From NCBI GenBank assembly GCA_022819505.1, contig JAJEHD010000019.1, positions 310,001 to 374,000 on the forward strand: a stretch of DNA of 64,000 bases. The letters are read 5' to 3'. The stretch comes from Acidimicrobiia bacterium. GTDB taxonomy: Bacteria > Actinomycetota > Acidimicrobiia > Acidimicrobiales > Aldehydirespiratoraceae. Of the stretch, positions 16,766 to 25,941 are shown piece by piece. The position numbers and the translations under genes are program-made. Under the pieces are notes generated by a model. That model saw only the letters and a program-made list of their open reading frames with translations, searched no databases and was not told where the DNA came from. Each line of letters starts with the position of its first letter. Position 1 is the stretch's first letter.

Positions 16766-18385
16766 ATGACTGCGGGGGTGTCGACGGGCTCGTCGCCGTT
16801 CGTGCCGGTGCCGCTGACGCCGGTCGCCTTCCTCGACCGGGCCCGGCTGGTGCACGGCGACCGCCCCGCGGTGATCGACGGGCCGCTGCGCCGCAGCTAC
16901 GAGGACTTCGCCAACCGCTGCGAACGGCTGGCCGGAGCCACCCTCGACCTGGGTCTGGAGCCCGGCGAGGCGGTGTCGGTGCTGGCCCCCAACGTGTCGA
17001 TGGCGCTTGAAGCCACGTTCGGGTTCCCGATGGCCGGGGTGGTGTTCAACGCCCTCAACTCCAGACTCTCCGCGCCGGAGCTGGCCTGGATCGTGGGCCA
17101 TGCCGGGTCCAAGGTGCTGTTCGTCGACCACGCTCTGGCCGGTGTGGCCCGAGCGATCGAGGGGCAGATCCCGGGCCTGCGGGTGGTGGTGTCGCAGGAC
17201 GCGGGCGTCTCAGGGACCGCGGACTGCGAGTACGAGGCCCTGCTGGCGAATGCGGCCCCTCACCGGGAGGAGATCACCGACGAGCAGTCGCTGCTGAGCC
17301 TCAACTACACGTCGGGCACCACCGGGCATCCCAAGGGGGTGATGTACTCGCACCGGGGCGCCAACCTCAACGCGCTGGCCATGGCCGCGCAGGGCGGGCT
17401 CGACAGCGACGCGGTGTTCCTGTGGACGCTGCCCATATTCCATTGCAACGGCTGGTGCTACCCGTGGGCGGTCACCGCAGTGGGCGGGACGCACGTGATG
17501 CTGCGGGCTCTCGATCCGGGCGCGGTGTGGCGCCACATCCGCGACGACGGCGTGACCCACTTCAACGCGGCCCCCACCGTGCTCATCGGCCTGGTGAACC
17601 ATCCCGACGCCGCGCCGGCGCCCCGCACAGTGAAGGTGGCCACCGGGGGCGCGCCGCCGTCGCCGACGCTGCTGGCTCAGATGGCCGAGCTCAACATCGA
17701 CGTCACCCACCTCTACGGTCTGACCGAGACGTACGGACCGTCGCTGATCTGCGACTGGCGTAGCGAGTGGGACGGCCTGCCGGCGGGCGAGCAGACCCGG
17801 ATCAAGGCCCGCCAGGGGGTGGGCACGCTGGTGACGTCCTCGGTGCGGGTGGTCGACGCAGACGGGGCCGACGTGCCCGCCGACGGCTCCACTCAGGGCG
17901 AGATCGCCATCAGGGGCAACAACGTGATGCTCGGCTACTACAAGGATCCCGACGCCACCGCGGCGGCCTCGGTGGAGGGGCCCGAGGGCACCTGGTTCCG
18001 CACCGGGGACGTGGCCGTGATGCACGACCACGGCTATGTGGAGGTGCGTGACCGGGCCAAGGACGTGATCATCTCCGGCGGCGAGAACATCGCCTCGATC
18101 GAGGTGGAGCAGGCTCTGGCGTCGCATCCCGACGTGGTGGAGTGCGCGGTGGTGGCCGCCCCTGACGAGACCTGGGGCGAGGTGCCGGCCGCGTTCGTAG
18201 TGCTGCGGCCGGGTGCTGACGTCACCGAGGGCGACCTGGTGGAGCACGTCAAGTCGCGCATCGCCCGGTTCAAGGCCCCCAAGTCGGTGACATTCGGCGA
18301 CCTGCCCAAGACCGCCACCGGCAAGATCCAGAAGTTCGCCCTGCGCGACCAGCTCTGGGCCGGCCGCGACCGCCGCGTCAACTAG
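16766..18385 (+). CDS. acyl-CoA synthetase (long/medium-chain AMP-binding)
   Basis: A 539-residue ANL ligase. The P-loop TSGTTGHPKG is at 182-191, then FHCNGWCYPW, HLYGLTETYGP, the hinge DRAKDVIISGGENIASIEVE and the terminal Lys motif TATGKIQKFALR. The His-Cys-Asn-Gly signature places it with acyl-CoA synthetases such as FadD35/AlkK-like medium-chain enzymes. It starts 54 bases after the first ligase and is probably on the same transcript. A large inverted repeat follows its stop. Confidence 0.9.
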   Translation: MTAGVSTGSSPFVPVPLTPVAFLDRARLVHGDRPAVIDGPLRRSYEDFANRCERLAGATLDLGLEPGEAVSVLAPNVSMALEATFGFPMAGVVFNALNSRLSAPELAWIVGHAGSKVLFVDHALAGVARAIEGQIPGLRVVVSQDAGVSGTADCEYEALLANAAPHREEITDEQSLLSLNYTSGTTGHPKGVMYSHRGANLNALAMAAQGGLDSDAVFLWTLPIFHCNGWCYPWAVTAVGGTHVMLRALDPGAVWRHIRDDGVTHFNAAPTVLIGLVNHPDAAPAPRTVKVATGGAPPSPTLLAQMAELNIDVTHLYGLTETYGPSLICDWRSEWDGLPAGEQTRIKARQGVGTLVTSSVRVVDADGADVPADGSTQGEIAIRGNNVMLGYYKDPDATAAASVEGPEGTWFRTGDVAVMHDHGYVEVRDRAKDVIISGGENIASIEVEQALASHPDVVECAVVAAPDETWGEVPAAFVVLRPGADVTEGDLVEHVKSRIARFKAPKSVTFGDLPKTATGKIQKFALRDQLWAGRDRRVN

Positions 18386-18408
18386 GCGGAGCCAGAGCGG
18401 CCAGGAGG

Positions 18409-18488
18409 CCGTTCGACCGAAATCTGCACGAGTCTTGCACCTATACGACAAGTTTCTCTACTGATTTCGGCTGACTCGCTTCGAACGG
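18409..18488. terminator. long inverted repeat between converging genes
   Basis: CCGTTCGA (18409-18416) pairs with TCGAACGG (18481-18488), and the adjacent CCGAAAT (18417-18423) pairs with ATTTCGG (18464-18470). This leaves a ten-base bulge on one side. The outer arm ends immediately before the stop codon of the leftward LLM gene. It probably terminates both converging transcripts, although the position flush with a stop codon is unusual. Confidence 0.55.
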
Positions 18489-19442
18489 TCAGGCCTCGTT
18501 GACGAGGGGGACGACCGACTCGGCGAAGGCGTCGAACTGGTCCAGGTACTCGTCGAGGGTGCGGGCCCGGAACTTGAGGTGGAACGTGTTGGCTCCCGCG
18601 TCGCGCCCGGCCCGGATGCTGGCCGCGACCGGCTCGGCGCCGCAGGCCATCACCGGCGGCAGACCCTCGGGGGCGGCATCGGCCAGCAGGTAGCACCACG
18701 GCGGCATGAAGCTCACGTCGAAGCGGGCGCCGTCCCGTCCGGCCGCGGCGGCGGCCGCGTTCATGGTGTCGATGATCTCGCCGTACTGGTTGACCGGGTT
18801 GCCCATCGGCACGTACCCGTCGCCGAGACGCCCGGCCCGACGCCACGCGGCCCGGCCGCTGCCGCCCACCCAGATGGGCAGTTCCCGCACCGGCGCGGGA
18901 CCGACCCCGACGTCGGAGTAGCTGAACGCCTCCCCCGAGTGGCTGACGTACTGGTCGTCGAACGCGCCTCTGATCGCCTCCAGGGTCTCGTCGAGCAGCC
19001 GTCCTCGGGCGTCGAAGTCCACGCCGAGGGCCTCGAACTCGGCCTCCACGTGGCCGGCGCCGACACCCAGGACGGCCCTTCCGCCCGACAGGTGGTCGAG
19101 CGTGGCGAACGATTTGGCGGTCTGCAGCGGGTGGCGGTAGGCCGCGATCCAGACCACCGAGGCCAGGTTGACCGTCTCGGTGCAGGCGGCCAGGTACGAC
19201 AGGGTGGCCACCGTGTCGTACCAGATGGTGCTCATGTGGGCCGCATAGTCGTTGTCGGGAATGGCGACGTGGTCGGTCACGCCCACGAAGTGGTGGCCGG
19301 TGGCCTCGGCCTTGCGGGCGATGCTCACCAGATCGTCGACGGTGGCGGTGTGCTCCCACGGGTCGGCCAGGGTGGCGGTGAGGGTGTGGATGGGCAGGGC
19401 GACCCCGTAGGTCCATTCGCCCGGTGGTGTGATCGCAGCCAT
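18489..19442 (-). CDS. LLM class (F420-dependent) oxidoreductase
   Basis: A 317-residue TIM-barrel luciferase-like monooxygenase family protein. Typical segments are the early VGVTDHVAIP, the central SGGRAVLGVGAGH and later LPIWVGGSG and AGRLGDGY. In actinobacteria such proteins mostly use coenzyme F420, which I infer rather than see. It is a lone gene converging on the acyl-CoA synthetase operon. The substrate is unknown; lipid or xenobiotic oxidation is plausible from context. Confidence 0.88.
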   Translation of the reverse strand: MAAITPPGEWTYGVALPIHTLTATLADPWEHTATVDDLVSIARKAEATGHHFVGVTDHVAIPDNDYAAHMSTIWYDTVATLSYLAACTETVNLASVVWIAAYRHPLQTAKSFATLDHLSGGRAVLGVGAGHVEAEFEALGVDFDARGRLLDETLEAIRGAFDDQYVSHSGEAFSYSDVGVGPAPVRELPIWVGGSGRAAWRRAGRLGDGYVPMGNPVNQYGEIIDTMNAAAAAAGRDGARFDVSFMPPWCYLLADAAPEGLPPVMACGAEPVAASIRAGRDAGANTFHLKFRARTLDEYLDQFDAFAESVVPLVNEA

Positions 19443-19468
19443 CGCGTCACGATGCTACGGCGCACCGG

Positions 19469-19837
19469 CTAGTTGCGGCAGCCGCTGAAGCCGGGGTCGG
19501 GTCCCGAGCGCCGCGGCGGGGCGAAGAAGTCGTTCTCGCTGTCGGCGAGTTGGTTGCGTCTGCGCATGATCGCCCTGCGCTCGGCCTCCAGGTACAGGTA
19601 GCGCTGAACGTCTTCGGGTGTGCTGTCGCTCATGAACATGTCCACGGCCACGGGGTCGCGGCACAGCTCCGCCCGGATGTCGTCCTTGGTGACGGTCCTA
19701 TCGCCACCCCGGCCGGCGCGCTCACGCTTCAGCCGCCGGCGGTACCACTTGTTCCGCACTATGGGGGCAAGCAGCCCCAGATGGAACATCAGCAGCCCGT
19801 AGAGCACGAACTGCGCGATCATCAACAGCGGCGCCAT
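19469..19837 (-). CDS. hypothetical membrane-anchored protein
   Basis: A 122-residue protein. An N-terminal hydrophobic segment (about 3-25, APLLMIAQFVLYGLLMFHLG) is followed by a very basic stretch (NKWYRRRLKRERAGRGG) and an Arg/Glu-rich soluble tail. AGGAG eight to nine bases before ATG 19837 fixes this start; a longer frame to 19915 has none. It probably has one membrane helix with the tail inside. I recognise no family. It lies 26 bases downstream of the start of the LLM gene's region and may form a unit with it. Confidence 0.55.
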   Translation of the reverse strand: MAPLLMIAQFVLYGLLMFHLGLLAPIVRNKWYRRRLKRERAGRGGDRTVTKDDIRAELCRDPVAVDMFMSDSTPEDVQRYLYLEAERRAIMRRRNQLADSENDFFAPPRRSGPDPGFSGCRN

Positions 19838-19968
19838 GCTGGCTTCTCCTGTTCGAGCCGACTCTTGGCGCCCAGACGAAAGGCCGCGATACTGGTCTAC
19901 TTTGAATATATTCAATGTTGTTTGCAGATCGCAACCCTGAGAGTCGTACGGTTGGTATGCTCATGCAT

Positions 19969-20205
19969 ATGCGGACAACCATAAATCTGCCTGAAGGTCT
20001 CGGCGAGGAGGCGAAGCGCTACGCCGCGCAGCGCGGGTGCACCTTCACGGCGCTGGTCGTCGAGGGCTTGCAACTCGTGGTGCACGGCTCCGCAGAGCGG
20101 GGGCCGAGGCGGGAGCTCCCGAGCTACGGCAGTGGGCATCTGCTGGTGGATCTCACCGACAAGGAAGCCGTGGGCGAAGCGCTCGACGCAGACGGCGTGA
20201 GATGA
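19969..20205 (+). CDS. vapB: VapB-type antitoxin
   Basis: A 78-residue ribbon-helix-helix antitoxin beginning MRTTINLPEGLGEEAKRYAA, the classical opening of actinobacterial VapB proteins. I prefer ATG 19969 for that reason; in-frame ATGs at 19957 and 19963 also exist and no ribosome site is visible, so a leaderless start is possible. Its stop overlaps the vapC start in an ATGA. Confidence 0.82.
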   Translation: MRTTINLPEGLGEEAKRYAAQRGCTFTALVVEGLQLVVHGSAERGPRRELPSYGSGHLLVDLTDKEAVGEALDADGVR

Positions 20206-20639
20206 TCCTGCCGGACGTCAACACACTCGTCTACGCCTTTCGCCGGGACACCGAGCACTTCGAGGACTATGCAGGCTGGCTCAACACGACCATGGCCGGC
20301 TCTGAGCCGATCCTCCTGCCCGATGTCGTCCTGACCGGCTTCCTCCGAGTCGTCACCAACCGCAAGATCTTCACCGACCCGGCCCCGGTGCCGGCCGCGC
20401 TCACCTTCGTGGAGGCGTTGAGAGACTCTCCTGTCGGCCGTGGGCTGAACCCGACTGACGCCGCCTGGCGCCAACTCGCACGGTTCATCGACAACGACCC
20501 GTACTTGGTCGGCAGTCTTGTGCCCGATGCGTGGATAGCCGCGCTCGCGGTCGCCTCCGGTGCTCGGGTGGCTACTGCGGACGCGGGCTTCGCTCGCTTC
20601 GAGGGCCTAAGTTGGTTCGACCCCGTGCGGCCTCGATGA
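20202..20639 (+). CDS. vapC: PIN-domain toxin, VapC family
   Basis: A 145-residue PIN-domain protein starting MILPDVNTLVYAFR, with the first metal Asp at 5. Later acidic positions are visible in VPDAWIAALA and TADAGFARFEG, the family's C-terminal core. It is translationally coupled to vapB by a four-base overlap. VapC toxins are site-specific RNases held inactive by VapB. This is the second VapBC pair in the window, and it is unrelated in sequence to the first. Confidence 0.87.
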   Translation: MILPDVNTLVYAFRRDTEHFEDYAGWLNTTMAGSEPILLPDVVLTGFLRVVTNRKIFTDPAPVPAALTFVEALRDSPVGRGLNPTDAAWRQLARFIDNDPYLVGSLVPDAWIAALAVASGARVATADAGFARFEGLSWFDPVRPR

Positions 20640-20768
20640 GCCTCGTCATCTCGGCCGACACGCAGGGCCTCGAACCCGCCCGCCCGCCGGCCCTCGCGCC
20701 GGGCTGAGCATGACAGCGCTGGCCGTCGCTGCGCCGGTGGCCGGAGTGCTGATGACCCGCACCCGTTG

Positions 20769-21431
20769 TTAGCCGGCCCGCAGGGCAATAACTGAGAGTC
20801 CGTCCCCAACCGGCAGCAGTGAGACCGTCACCCGCTCGTCGTTCACGACATGAGTGTTGAAGGCTCGCATCTCCTCGGCTCCCGCATCGGTGTTGCTGGC
20901 ATCAGCCACGGTTCCGTCCCTGAGGGTGTTGTCCACAAGGATCACGCCCCGCTCGGACAAGCGCGACACGACCTCCTCGTAGTAGTCGATGTAGGACGCC
21001 TTGTCGGCGTCGATGAAGGCGAAGTCGATCTTCGGTTCGGGGGGCAGGGTCCTCAGGGTCTCAAGCGCCGGGGCGATGCGAAGGTCGATGCGGTCGGCCA
21101 CACCGGCGCGCGCCCAGTAGTCGCGGGCGATGGCCGTCCACTCCTCGGAGATGTCGCAGCACATCAGGCGCCCACCGGGCGGGAGCGCCTTGGCGACGCA
21201 CAGGGCCGAGTAGCCGGTGAATGTGCCGATCTCTACTGCGAAACGGGGCTTGAGCGCTGCTGTGAGCAGCGTCATCAACGTTCCCTGAACAGGGTTGATC
21301 TGCATGATGCTCCACTCACCGAGTTCGGCGGTGGCCGTTCGCAGGTCCAGTTGGACGGTGTCGGGGCTGGTCGAGTTGGCCTCCAGGTAGGCGGAGATTG
21401 CCTGGCTGAGGACAGCGTTCTCGGAACTCAT
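20769..21431 (-). CDS. SAM-dependent O-methyltransferase (catechol/caffeoyl-CoA type)
   Basis: A 220-residue class I methyltransferase of the Mg-dependent O-methyltransferase family. The SAM loop EIGTFTGYSAL is at 67-77, CDISEEW binds ribose, IDADKASYIDYY (140-151) carries the metal Asp pair, and VDNTLRDG follows. Members methylate catechols or ortho-diphenols. Its start overlaps the stop of the aldehyde dehydrogenase gene in an ATGA, so they share an operon. In this island it could methylate, or act on, the same catecholic intermediates that the O-demethylases release. Confidence 0.9.
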   Translation of the reverse strand: MSSENAVLSQAISAYLEANSTSPDTVQLDLRTATAELGEWSIMQINPVQGTLMTLLTAALKPRFAVEIGTFTGYSALCVAKALPPGGRLMCCDISEEWTAIARDYWARAGVADRIDLRIAPALETLRTLPPEPKIDFAFIDADKASYIDYYEEVVSRLSERGVILVDNTLRDGTVADASNTDAGAEEMRAFNTHVVNDERVTVSLLPVGDGLSVIALRAG

Positions 21432-22897
21432 GGCCGTTCGATGCTACTGGGAATGTGGACAGCGACTGTCTTGACGCGGGTGTAGAAGCGGACGGCTTCG
21501 TCACCTTGCTCCTTGAACGGCGAACCCGATTGGCGGAATCCTCCGAAGGGAAAGTGGACGTCCCAGCCGGCAGTTGAGGTGTTGACCGCCACTTGCCCGC
21601 ACTCGACCTCGTCGATGAAGCGCTGCGCCGAGGCGAGGCCGGCGGTGAAGACCGCGGCGGACAGGCCGAAGTCGGAGTCGTTGGTGGCCGCGATGGCTTC
21701 GTCGAGGCCGTCTACCTCCCGCATGACTACTACCGGCCCGAAGACCTCGGCCCGCCAGATCTCCATCTCGGGTGTCACATCGGCCAGCAGGGTCGGGAGC
21801 AGGAAGTGGCCGTGGCGCCTGCTCTCGTCGTCGGGTCGGGTCCCGCCGGTCACCACCCTGGCACCCTGCTGGATGGCTCGGCCGATGAAGCCGATCACCG
21901 TGCTGAGGTGGCTGGCGCTGACCAGCGGGCCCATGTTCGACCCGGGGTCGATCCCCGGACCGACGCGCAGGCTCTCGACTCGCTCTGTGAGACGGGCAAC
22001 GTAGGCGGCCGAGACCGAGCGGTCGATTATCACTCTGCTGGTGGCGGTGCAGCGCTGGCCGCATCCCCCGAAGGCGGCCGCCACCACTCCGGCCGCGGCC
22101 AGGTCGAGGTCGGCGTCGGCCAGGATGACCGAAGCGTTCTTGCCTCCCATCTCGGCCTGATACCGCAGATTCCGTGCCGCGAGGTCGACCCGGAGCCGGT
22201 CCCCGACCTCGTTGCCGCCGGTGAAGCTCACCGCGGCGATGCGCTCGTCGGCGACAAGCGCTGCGGCTACATCCTGGCTGCGGCCGGTGACCACGTTGAG
22301 GGCGCCCGCCGGCAAGCCCGCGTCATGCAGGGCGCGGGCAAGGTGCAGTCCCGACAGCGGTGTCTGGCTGGCCGGCTTGAGCACCACAGAGTTGCCGCAC
22401 ATCAGCGCCGGAGAGAGCTTGCGGGCCGGCGTCAGGAGGGGGTCGTTCCATGGGGTGATGGCGAGCACGATCCCTACCGGCTCGCGGCGGACGCTGGCCG
22501 TCGTGCCGGGCCGGGAGTCGTTGAGGAGAGTCCCGTAAGGCTGTCGTGCCAGCGCGGCGTAGTACTCCAAGAACTCGGCCGACTTGATGACCTCTATCCG
22601 GGCCTCGGCAATGGTCTTGCCGTTCTCGGCCACGATGTCGGCGGCGACTTCATCGAGACGCTCACGCAGCAGCCCTGCGGCGCGAACCAGCACCTCGGCC
22701 CTCTCGAATGCGGACGCCCGCCGCCACGCTTCGAAGCCGGCTTCGGCTGAGTCGTAGGCGGCCGACACCTGGGCGGAACTGAGCGCCGGTACCGCAGCCA
22801 CCGGAACACGGGCGTCCGCGGGGTTGCCGACCTCCACCCACTCATCGGAACCGATCCACGATCCTCCGACAAGGGTCTCGACTGCGTGCGGGCCCAT
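21428..22897 (-). CDS. aldehyde dehydrogenase family protein (vanillin/benzaldehyde type)
   Basis: A 489-residue NAD(P)-dependent aldehyde dehydrogenase. It has the general base Glu249 in AEMGGKNAS, the nucleophile Cys283 in GGCGQRCTATS, and the cofactor segments ITPWNDP and SFTGGNEVGD. It oxidises an aldehyde to an acid; the exact substrate cannot be read, but the coupling to a catechol O-methyltransferase fits an aromatic aldehyde. It is the first gene of a leftward operon whose promoter lies with the conserved dyad at 22974-22993. Confidence 0.9.
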   Translation of the reverse strand: MGPHAVETLVGGSWIGSDEWVEVGNPADARVPVAAVPALSSAQVSAAYDSAEAGFEAWRRASAFERAEVLVRAAGLLRERLDEVAADIVAENGKTIAEARIEVIKSAEFLEYYAALARQPYGTLLNDSRPGTTASVRREPVGIVLAITPWNDPLLTPARKLSPALMCGNSVVLKPASQTPLSGLHLARALHDAGLPAGALNVVTGRSQDVAAALVADERIAAVSFTGGNEVGDRLRVDLAARNLRYQAEMGGKNASVILADADLDLAAAGVVAAAFGGCGQRCTATSRVIIDRSVSAAYVARLTERVESLRVGPGIDPGSNMGPLVSASHLSTVIGFIGRAIQQGARVVTGGTRPDDESRRHGHFLLPTLLADVTPEMEIWRAEVFGPVVVMREVDGLDEAIAATNDSDFGLSAAVFTAGLASAQRFIDEVECGQVAVNTSTAGWDVHFPFGGFRQSGSPFKEQGDEAVRFYTRVKTVAVHIPSSIERP

Positions 22898-22973
22898 GGC
22901 TCCTCCGGTGCGGCAGACGGACGTTCTCAGCGGGCCACGCTAGGCGTAGACCGCAGGGATGAACACGGGTGGT

Positions 22974-22993
22974 TGCGCAACGTAACCATGCAC
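22974..22993. promoter_or_regulatory. conserved dyad operator candidate, copy A
   Basis: The sequence is GCGCA (22975-22979), a nine-base spacer ACGTAACCA, then TGCAC (22989-22993), preceded by T. It lies in the 200-base divergent region between the aldehyde dehydrogenase and siderophore-interacting-protein genes. It matches copy B at 18 of 20 bases and copy C at 15 of 20, in the same orientation. A -10-like TAGGCT lies 33 bases downstream on the plus strand. Confidence 0.6.
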
Positions 22994-23097
22994 AAGCACC
23001 GGGCTCTCTCCCGGTGGCTTCCGCTTAGGCTCGAACCGGTTGCCATGACAGGAGGCCCCGTCGTGACCATGGCTGTTGGATCGAGAGACACGAAGCG

Positions 23098-23991
23098 ATG
23101 ACGCCACAAGCAGTCCGGGCTGTCTCACCCCGGACTGACACCAATGGACGACGCGGGCCCGGCCGCGGCCGATCGCGTGGGCCTGCGATGGTTGGAACGG
23201 TGGAGTCCACCGAGTGGCTTACGCCGGCCATGGTGCGCATCACCTTCGGAGGACCGGGACTTCAGCGATTCGCCCCCAAGGAGTTCACCGACCAGTACGT
23301 CATCTGCCAGTTCGTGCCCGAAGGCGCGCCCTACTCGCCGCCGTTCGGCGACGAGGCCAACTTGGCCGCCCCCGAACACCGTCCAAGGATCCGGCGGTTC
23401 ACGGTGCGCAAGTGGGACGAAGCAGACCGGGTGTTGACTGTCGACTTCGTCGTGCACGGAAGTGAGGGCTACGCCGGCCGGTGGGCCCAGCGAGCCCGGC
23501 CCGGTGACCTGCTCCAGATGCGCGGGCCCGGCGGCGGCTATCGCCCCGACCCCGAAGCCGACTGGTACCTGATGGCCGGCGACGAGTCGTCCCTCCCGGC
23601 CATTGCGGCCTCGCTCGAGGTCCTGCCAGCGGGCCGGAGTTGCGAAGTGGCGCTCGTGACCGACGACGCCGGGCACGAGATCGCGTTGGAGAGCGCCGCG
23701 GACCTGCATGTCCGGTGGGTTCACCGCAACTCGTCGGCTGCGCCGGAGACGCTCTTGTTGGATGCGGTCGGCTCGGTCCATTGGCATCGCGGGCGGCCCG
23801 ACGTGTTCGTCCATGGCGAGGCGGGCGAGGTGCGGGCTGTCCGCAAGCATCTGGTTGCAGCGCGAGGGATCGACCGCAACTCCTCCTCGATCTCGCCCTA
23901 CTGGCGCCGTCATCACGACGACGAGACTTGGCGAGCAGTGAAGAAGGATTGGCTGGCTGAAGCTGATCGGGACTTGGACGCAGGCGTCTAG
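23098..23991 (+). CDS. siderophore-interacting protein (FAD-dependent ferric reductase)
   Basis: A 297-residue ViuB/SIP-type flavoprotein. The FAD motif RRFTVR is at 99-104, then VVHGSEGYAGRWAQ (phosphate-binding and Gly-rich), YLMAGDESSLPAI for the NAD(P)H domain, and the C-terminal helix region YWRRHHDDETW. It reduces ferric chelates in the cytoplasm. The ~30 N-terminal residues are basic and low complexity, so ATG 23188 is an alternative start. No siderophore transporter is adjacent; it may here serve iron supply for the mononuclear-iron dioxygenase or be an unrelated reductase. Confidence 0.87.
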   Translation: MTPQAVRAVSPRTDTNGRRGPGRGRSRGPAMVGTVESTEWLTPAMVRITFGGPGLQRFAPKEFTDQYVICQFVPEGAPYSPPFGDEANLAAPEHRPRIRRFTVRKWDEADRVLTVDFVVHGSEGYAGRWAQRARPGDLLQMRGPGGGYRPDPEADWYLMAGDESSLPAIAASLEVLPAGRSCEVALVTDDAGHEIALESAADLHVRWVHRNSSAAPETLLLDAVGSVHWHRGRPDVFVHGEAGEVRAVRKHLVAARGIDRNSSSISPYWRRHHDDETWRAVKKDWLAEADRDLDAGV

Positions 23992-24017
23992 CAGACGCCA
24001 CGATCAACGGGACTAAG

Positions 24018-24869
24018 TCAGCCGATCTCGCGCCAGTCGAGGTCGTCGCAGACCACTATCTCGCCTCGGTAGCCGCCCTCGCGGACCTCGTCCACGTAGC
24101 CCTGCCTGTCGGCGTCGGTGAACGGCGGAGGGCTCAGGTGGGTCAGCATCAGCACCGGGATGTCCAACTCCGCAGCCTGCTGACCGAGTAGCCGGGTGTC
24201 GGAGTGATACTTCATGAAGAAGTGGAGATGAGGGGCCAGCTCAAGGATCTTCTCCATCCGCATCGCCTCATGGACCACGATGTCGGCGCCCGAAGCCAGC
24301 GCGGCGACCTCGTCGCATACTCGGGTGTCGCCGGAGATGGCTACGGTGCCGTCGCCGGTCTCGATGCGGTAGCCGACCGCGCCCTGCACAGGCTCGTGAC
24401 GCACCGGCCCGGCCAGCACCCTCACGTCGCCGCCGGACCAGACCTCCGTCAGCTCCGCCGGCGTTTCGAAGGCTACGACCTCGATATTGGGCCTAGGGTT
24501 CCGCTCCGCGTGGAGAGCCCGGACTTCCAGGTCATCGACCCATACGTCGAGCATGCGCTCACAGAAGCGGGAGGTAGGACCAGCGGGGGCCACGATCGGC
24601 AACGCGGGCAGAGCATCGTGGTGATCCAGGAGCCAGCGAGTGTGGACTACATCCTGGAGCCCCAGCAGGTGGTCGGAGTGGTAGTGGGTGAGAAACACCC
24701 CGTCGAGTTGCTCGGGCAGCGTGCCGGCCGAGACGAGTCTGGCCACCGTGTTGCGCCCGGCGTCGAACTGGAGATGAAAGCCGTCGGCCTGCACTAGCAC
24801 GCCTGCGCCGGCCCGGTTCGGTGCCGGCCGCGGTATGCCCGTGCCGGTGACGGTCACTCGGGTGGTCAT
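24018..24869 (-). CDS. MBL-fold metallo-hydrolase (RNase Z/arylsulfatase-like)
   Basis: A 283-residue metallo-beta-lactamase-fold hydrolase with H-x-H-x-D-H at 62-67 (THYHSDHLLG), a later metal Asp in ISGDTRV, VHEAM and a final metal His in LTHLSPPP. The layout is that of RNase Z-like and cyclic-phosphodiesterase-like enzymes. In this context a lactone, thioester or phosphoester substrate is more likely than tRNA. It overlaps the Ldh-type dehydrogenase gene by an ATGA and is the last gene of the leftward operon that begins with the amidohydrolase or further upstream. Confidence 0.85.
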   Translation of the reverse strand: MTTRVTVTGTGIPRPAPNRAGAGVLVQADGFHLQFDAGRNTVARLVSAGTLPEQLDGVFLTHYHSDHLLGLQDVVHTRWLLDHHDALPALPIVAPAGPTSRFCERMLDVWVDDLEVRALHAERNPRPNIEVVAFETPAELTEVWSGGDVRVLAGPVRHEPVQGAVGYRIETGDGTVAISGDTRVCDEVAALASGADIVVHEAMRMEKILELAPHLHFFMKYHSDTRLLGQQAAELDIPVLMLTHLSPPPFTDADRQGYVDEVREGGYRGEIVVCDDLDWREIG

Positions 24870-25921
24870 GCGTCGTCGCTCCTGACCGGCGGCAGCGGCA
24901 CACCGAGTTCGATGCCCAGCTCACTCAGGGTGCTCCAGAGCTTGGGTGCCAAGGGCACTCCGGAAGTTCCCCGAGCCGAAGCGACGGCAGAACTCCGTTC
25001 GCCGGGCACGAAGATGCCCTCTGCGCCGTCGGCGGTAGGCAGTGACTTCAATGCGTCGACGGTGGCATCCACATGAGCCATGAAGTCCTCTGGGTCGCCG
25101 AACGCGGCCGGCGCGAGCGCCATGATCAATGCGTTCTGGCGGTGCTTGCGGCCTCCTTCGGGATCGGTGTGGAACGCCTCCACGATGGGCTCTCCCACCA
25201 GGACACTGGTGATCAACTCGAAGGCCAGCGACATGCCCGAACCCTTGGCTCCACCGAGCGGCAGCGGCATCGCCGCCAGCTCGGGATCGGTGGTGGGCGT
25301 ACCGTCAGCGGTTGCGGCCGCTCCCTCGGGAATCGGAGTCCCGCTGGACTTGTGCTGGCGGATCTTGCCCAGCGCCATGGTGGCGGTGGCCATGTCCAGC
25401 AGCACTGTGGAGCGCCGGGCGCTCGGCACCGCGATGGACAGAGGGCTGGTGGCGACCGCCTTGCCCTTGGCGCCCGTGTAGGCCATGTTGGGCATACCGG
25501 CCACGAACGCGATGCCCACGCAGCCGGCTTCGGCGATCCGGTTGGTGTAGTAGCCGATGGCGCCAGTGTGGACCGTTCGGCGTACTCCCACCGAGGCAAT
25601 CCCGGTCGACGCGCTGATGGTGACGGCCAGGTCGGCGGCCTCGCTGAGCGCGACCGGTCCGGGCGCCCTGTCGGCTTCCATCACCGCCACTCCGGGCGAC
25701 GAGGTCCGCACCTGGATGTCGGGCCGGGCGTTGGCGACCCCCGACCGGAGGAGGTCGACATAGGGAGCGATGCGGCTAGCGCCGTGGGAGTCGACGCCCC
25801 GCACGCTGGCCCACACCAGGACCTCCGACATCGCCGCCGCGTGCTCGGCCGAAGCTCCGGCGGACTCGAACACGGCTGCCGCGAAACGGGCCAGGTCGTC
25901 GGGTGACACGGTCTGGGGCAT
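24866..25921 (-). CDS. Ldh family (malate/L-lactate/ureidoglycolate-type) dehydrogenase
   Basis: A 351-residue member of the second, Rossmann-unlike malate/lactate dehydrogenase family. Hallmarks are ASVRGVDSHGASRI (His46 region), VGVRRTVHTGAIGYY with the catalytic His, and PLPLGGAKGSGMSLAFE. It uses NAD(P) on a 2-hydroxyacid or related keto acid. It is coupled to the MBL hydrolase and follows the TPP enzyme by 20 bases. That order suggests the enzymes process a 2-oxo or 2-hydroxy acid fragment. Confidence 0.88.
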   Translation of the reverse strand: MPQTVSPDDLARFAAAVFESAGASAEHAAAMSEVLVWASVRGVDSHGASRIAPYVDLLRSGVANARPDIQVRTSSPGVAVMEADRAPGPVALSEAADLAVTISASTGIASVGVRRTVHTGAIGYYTNRIAEAGCVGIAFVAGMPNMAYTGAKGKAVATSPLSIAVPSARRSTVLLDMATATMALGKIRQHKSSGTPIPEGAAATADGTPTTDPELAAMPLPLGGAKGSGMSLAFELITSVLVGEPIVEAFHTDPEGGRKHRQNALIMALAPAAFGDPEDFMAHVDATVDALKSLPTADGAEGIFVPGERSSAVASARGTSGVPLAPKLWSTLSELGIELGVPLPPVRSDDA

Positions 25922-25941
25922 GACTGCCTTCTCCTTGGGGC

